Positions 14,079-16,195 of a stretch of DNA of 16,195 bases are shown one piece after another; positions within the stretch are counted from its first letter, which is position 1; each line of letters starts with the position of its first letter. Position numbers and translations under genes: made by a program. The notes under the pieces were generated by a model. It was given only the letters and a program-made list of their open reading frames with translations, was not told where the DNA came from and did no database searches. Origin of the DNA: DATCDR01 sp036510575 (GTDB taxonomy: Bacteria > Actinomycetota > Acidimicrobiia > Acidimicrobiales > Bog-793); the NCBI GenBank assembly GCA_036510575.1, contig DATCDR010000217.1, positions 1 to 16,195 of the forward strand, written 5' to 3'.

Positions 14079-15140
14079 ATGGCAGCAGAGCGGGAGAAAG
14101 AGAAGGCACTCGAGGCGGCGTTAGGCCAGATCGAGAAGCAGTTCGGCAAGGGATCTGTCATGAAGATGGGGGAGAACCTCAACATGGCGATCGAGTCGAT
14201 CCCAACCGGAGCGCTCGCTCTCGATCTTGCTCTTGGCATCGGCGGCCTTCCACGCGGACGCGTCGTCGAGATCTACGGCCCTGAGTCGTCAGGCAAGTCC
14301 ACGCTCGCCCTCCACGTGGTGGCTGAGGCACAGCGGAACGGCGGTATCTGTGCCTACATCGACGCGGAGCACGCGATGGATCCGGTCTATGCGCGAGCGA
14401 TCGGTGTCGACATCGATGAGTTGCTCATCTCCCAGCCCGACACAGGTGAGCAGGCGCTCGAAATCGCCGAGATGCTCATCAGATCCGGTGCGATCGACGT
14501 CGTCGTGATCGACTCGGTCGCCGCACTGACGCCAAGAGCAGAGATCGAAGGCGAGATGGGCGACTCCCACGTCGGCCTGCAAGCCCGCCTGATGTCACAG
14601 GCGCTCCGCAAGTTGACCGGCACCTTGAACAAGACCGGGACGATCGCGATCTTCATCAACCAGCTCCGAGAGAAGATCGGCGTCGTCTACGGCTCCCCAG
14701 AGGTGACCCCTGGCGGTCGCGCCCTGAAGTTCTACGCGTCGGTGCGCCTCGACATTCGTCGCGTGGAGACGATCAAAGACGGTGCCGAGATGACCGGTAA
14801 CCGCACGAGGGTGAAAGTGGTGAAGAACAAGTGTGCGCCGCCGTTTCGCACCGCTGAGTTCGACATCATGTACGGCACCGGGATCTCCCGTGAGGGATCG
14901 ATTCTCGACGTTGCCGTTGATCTCGGCATCGTGAAGAAGGCGGGTGCCTGGTACACCTACGAAGGCGAGCAGCTTGGTCAAGGTCGTGAGAATGCCAAGT
15001 CGTTCCTGCGTGACAGCGCAGAACTTGTCGTAGAGATCGACAACCGCATTCGCCAGGAGTTTGCCGCTACGACGATCGCCGCTGATGTTCCACTTGGAAG
15101 CGGTGAGAACGATGACGTTCCCATCTCACTCGAGGACTGA
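14079..15140 (+). CDS. recA: Recombinase RecA
   Basis: Central homologous-recombination ATPase of 353 residues, normal length. It forms filaments on single-stranded DNA, drives strand exchange and stimulates LexA self-cleavage. Motifs include IEKQFGKGSVMKMG (18-31), Walker A GPESSGKST (67-75), YIDAEHAMDP (93-102), Walker B VVVIDSVAAL (141-150), L1 loop EGEMGDSHVG (157-166), and FINQLREKIG followed by the L2 region and PGGRALKFYASVRLD (192-225). The C-terminal domain runs from about 268 and ends in an acidic tail (ENDDVPISLED). No intein interrupts it. The start has AAGGAG 5 nt upstream and a LexA box 105 bp upstream, so it has its own SOS-controlled promoter rather than depending on rimO-pgsA-cinA read-through. 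No recX follows; the next gene is convergent and unrelated. Confidence 0.99.
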   Translation: MAAEREKEKALEAALGQIEKQFGKGSVMKMGENLNMAIESIPTGALALDLALGIGGLPRGRVVEIYGPESSGKSTLALHVVAEAQRNGGICAYIDAEHAMDPVYARAIGVDIDELLISQPDTGEQALEIAEMLIRSGAIDVVVIDSVAALTPRAEIEGEMGDSHVGLQARLMSQALRKLTGTLNKTGTIAIFINQLREKIGVVYGSPEVTPGGRALKFYASVRLDIRRVETIKDGAEMTGNRTRVKVVKNKCAPPFRTAEFDIMYGTGISREGSILDVAVDLGIVKKAGAWYTYEGEQLGQGRENAKSFLRDSAELVVEIDNRIRQEFAATTIAADVPLGSGENDDVPISLED

Positions 15141-15142
15141 CA

Positions 15143-15175
15143 TCGCCGCGTGATGTTTGCCGCGAGGCGATCGCC
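15143..15175. terminator. Possible bidirectional terminator hairpin between recA and the DsbA-like gene
   Basis: In the 54-bp gap of this convergent pair, TCGCC (15143-15147) pairs with GGCGA (15166-15170), with a G-A mismatch and two further pairs inside. The right arm also belongs to the palindrome GGCGATCGCC (15166-15175). No T-tract follows on either strand, so an intrinsic terminator is only a guess from position and symmetry. Confidence 0.3.
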
Positions 15176-15194
15176 CATCTGATGAGTTGCTCAG

Positions 15195-15806
15195 CTACAT
15201 CGGCACCGAGGTGTGCTTGTACTCGTTGATCTCCGGGTGGCCGGTCAACAAGTCGAGCACCCGATCGATGGTGGCAGTGGCGATCTCGGCGTCGCCGTTC
15301 GGTCGGGTCATCAAGCGCACGAACACCGCGTCGTCGCCAGCGATGAAGGTGGGAACGCCAAAGGCCTGGTAGGCATCGACCGCCTCGAGGTGCTCTTTCG
15401 CGAGCATCTCGAGTGGCCAGCCGTTGGCGATCTCGCGGAAGACCTCGTCGGCATCGACGCCGACCCGCGTCAGCGCCTTTCGGACCTGTGCCTCGTCTCG
15501 GAGGTCTTCGGCATCGTCATGACGAAGTGCGAAGAGCGACATGTGCGCGGCAAGGAACAGCTCTGGAAATCGCTCCCGAACGACGATGCCGGCAGCCACG
15601 GCGATCATCTCGTCGTACTTCTCGGGGTCCTCCCAAGCAGGCACTCCGCCGTCTTCGACGTAGATCTGCGTCAGCGAGAACCCCTTGAACGAGACGTCGT
15701 AGTCGCCCCCTGCCAGCAAGGCCGTCACGACGTGCTCATTCGCGTTACGCGCAAACGGGCACCGGTAGTCGAAATTGATGGAGAACGCTGTAGAGGCCAT
15801 ACCCAT
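15195..15806 (-). CDS. DsbA-family (thioredoxin-fold) protein with CxxA active site
   Basis: A 203-residue thioredoxin-fold protein of the DsbA/FrnE/2-hydroxychromene-2-carboxylate-isomerase group. The first strand leads into NFDYRCPFARNANEHV (11-26), where Cys16 sits at the DsbA active-site position but the second cysteine of CxxC is alanine. The cis-proline loop is AFGVPTFIAGDDAVF (148-162), and the helical insert lies between. There is no signal peptide, so it is cytosolic. With one cysteine it cannot act as a dithiol oxidoreductase by the usual mechanism; a monothiol or glutathione/mycothiol-transferase-like or isomerase role is possible. The frame is open to 16046, but the extra 80 residues are arginine-rich, not family-like, and would overlap the divergent acetyltransferase gene. 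ATG at 15806 (or 15800) is chosen because it begins just before the conserved strand; a GGTGGAG lies 11 nt upstream of 15806. It is convergent with recA. Confidence 0.82.
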   Translation of the reverse strand: MGMASTAFSINFDYRCPFARNANEHVVTALLAGGDYDVSFKGFSLTQIYVEDGGVPAWEDPEKYDEMIAVAAGIVVRERFPELFLAAHMSLFALRHDDAEDLRDEAQVRKALTRVGVDADEVFREIANGWPLEMLAKEHLEAVDAYQAFGVPTFIAGDDAVFVRLMTRPNGDAEIATATIDRVLDLLTGHPEINEYKHTSVPM

Positions 15807-15863
15807 GGAAACGTCGGCTCCACCTGCTCTATTCCGAGTCGTTGCAACCGGTTTGCCGACACG

Positions 15864-15896
15864 GTTGCCCGAGCCAGGCTCACCTGGCGACGCAAC
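15864..15896. repeat. Nested inverted repeat in the divergent region between the DsbA-like and GNAT genes
   Basis: GCCAGG-CTCA-CCTGGC (15873-15888) is a perfect 6-bp stem with a 4-nt loop. It is flanked by GTTGC (15864-15868) and GCAAC (15892-15896), which extend the symmetry after short asymmetric spacers. A separate palindrome GTTGCAAC is at 15841-15848. The 137-bp region (15807-15943) must contain both promoters, so this may be an operator or an RNA hairpin in a leader. Confidence 0.4.
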
Positions 15897-15932
15897 AAGG
15901 AGCGTTGCCCCCAGCGAGGGGACAAGTCGGCA

Positions 15933-15938
15933 TACGAT
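15933..15938 (+). promoter_or_regulatory. Putative -10 element of the GNAT acetyltransferase gene
   Basis: TACGAT lies 5 nt before the ATG at 15944 and there is no Shine-Dalgarno at a useful distance. The geometry is close to the other suspected leaderless promoters here, one base shorter than the most common spacing. Confidence 0.35.
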
Positions 15939-15943
15939 TTGGC

Positions 15944-16195
15944 ATGGACGAAGTGATCCGCGCCGATGCGCATGCCGTTCGGCCACTAAGCGAGATGCTG
16001 ACCCGGGCGTTTGCCGTAGACCCGATCGCCTGCGATCTCTTTCCAAAAGCCCAAGGCAGGCGTCGCCGCCTCGAGCGTTTCTTCTCAGTCCAGCTGCGGC
16101 ACGCCTACTTGCCCCGCGGCGAGATACTGACGTACCCGGACTACGCCGCAGCCGCGTTGGTCGTCTGGCCGAGCGCGCCCCCGCTGGCGCTCGGA
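15944..16195 (+). CDS. GNAT-family N-acetyltransferase, N-terminal part (cut by window edge)
   Basis: An open frame of 84 codons runs from ATG 15944 to the right edge without a stop. The protein begins MDEVIRADAHAVRPLSEMLT and continues RAFAVDPIACDLFP, then RRRRLERFFSVQLRHAY and LPRGEILTYPDYAAAALVVW. This is the start of a GNAT acetyltransferase of a type common in Actinobacteria: an R-A-F-x-x-D-P motif, an R-R-x-x-L-x-R-F-F helix, and a strand ending in A-A-L-V-V-W-P. The acetyl-CoA-binding motif (R/Q-x-x-G-x-G/A) would lie beyond the edge, so the substrate and integrity cannot be judged. It is divergent from the DsbA-like gene over a 137-bp region with dyad symmetry. Absence of a Shine-Dalgarno and TACGAT 5 nt upstream suggest a leaderless start. 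Confidence 0.72.
   Translation, partial: MDEVIRADAHAVRPLSEMLTRAFAVDPIACDLFPKAQGRRRRLERFFSVQLRHAYLPRGEILTYPDYAAAALVVWPSAPPLALG

Noticed and set aside
15166..15175. GGCGATCGCC palindrome as a cyanobacterial-type HIP1 repeat
   Set aside because: CGATCG is frequent throughout this GC-rich sequence and the organism is not cyanobacterial. Whether it is over-represented would need a genome count.
15807..16046. N-terminal extension of the DsbA-like gene (80 extra codons)
   Set aside because: Arginine-rich and unlike the family. It would overlap the divergent GNAT gene by about 100 bp and cover the intergenic dyads.

Overview
The window reads as ordinary chromosome from a high-GC actinobacterium. 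Three things point that way: the gene order rimO-pgsA-cinA-recA; an Ada/AlkA fusion gene overlapping ogt, an arrangement I also know from mycobacteria; and a perfect actinobacterial/Bacillus-type LexA box before recA. Several starts also lack a Shine-Dalgarno and instead have a TANNNT -10 motif 5-7 nt ahead, as in leaderless actinobacterial genes. A deep-branching class such as Acidimicrobiia is possible, but I cannot establish it from the sequence alone. I see no tRNA, rRNA, CRISPR array, transposase, integrase or phage gene.

Left part (minus strand, read right to left from about 6.4 kb): a UvrD/Rep-type helicase; a 729-residue polytopic membrane protein resembling GT-C glycosyltransferases; and a two-gene alkylation-repair operon (Ada-AlkA fusion, then Ogt, 4-bp overlap). 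The operon covers phosphotriester sensing, base excision of alkylpurines and direct reversal of O6-alkylguanine.

Centre (plus strand, 6.5-10.6 kb): an alpha/beta hydrolase, a MurF-like ligase with a hydrophobic membrane N-terminus, and a Maf nucleotide pyrophosphatase, joined by two ATGA overlaps. A D-Ala-D-Ala ligase family gene follows 23 bp later. Ddl and MurF catalyse consecutive steps of peptidoglycan precursor synthesis, so this is probably a cell-wall cluster. The membrane-anchored MurF-like enzyme beside a somewhat divergent Ddl is the least ordinary item in the window.

Right part: the housekeeping block rimO, pgsA, cinA and recA, with recA behind its own LexA box and a strong ribosome binding site. 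Convergent to recA is a cytosolic DsbA-like protein with a CxxA active site. Divergent from that, and cut by the right edge, is a GNAT acetyltransferase. No recX follows recA.

No gap between genes exceeds about 175 bp. Two divergent intergenic regions carry clear dyad symmetries that could be operators. I found no convincing wholly new system. The best leads are the membrane MurF/Ddl cluster, the leaderless promoter pattern and the two intergenic dyads.
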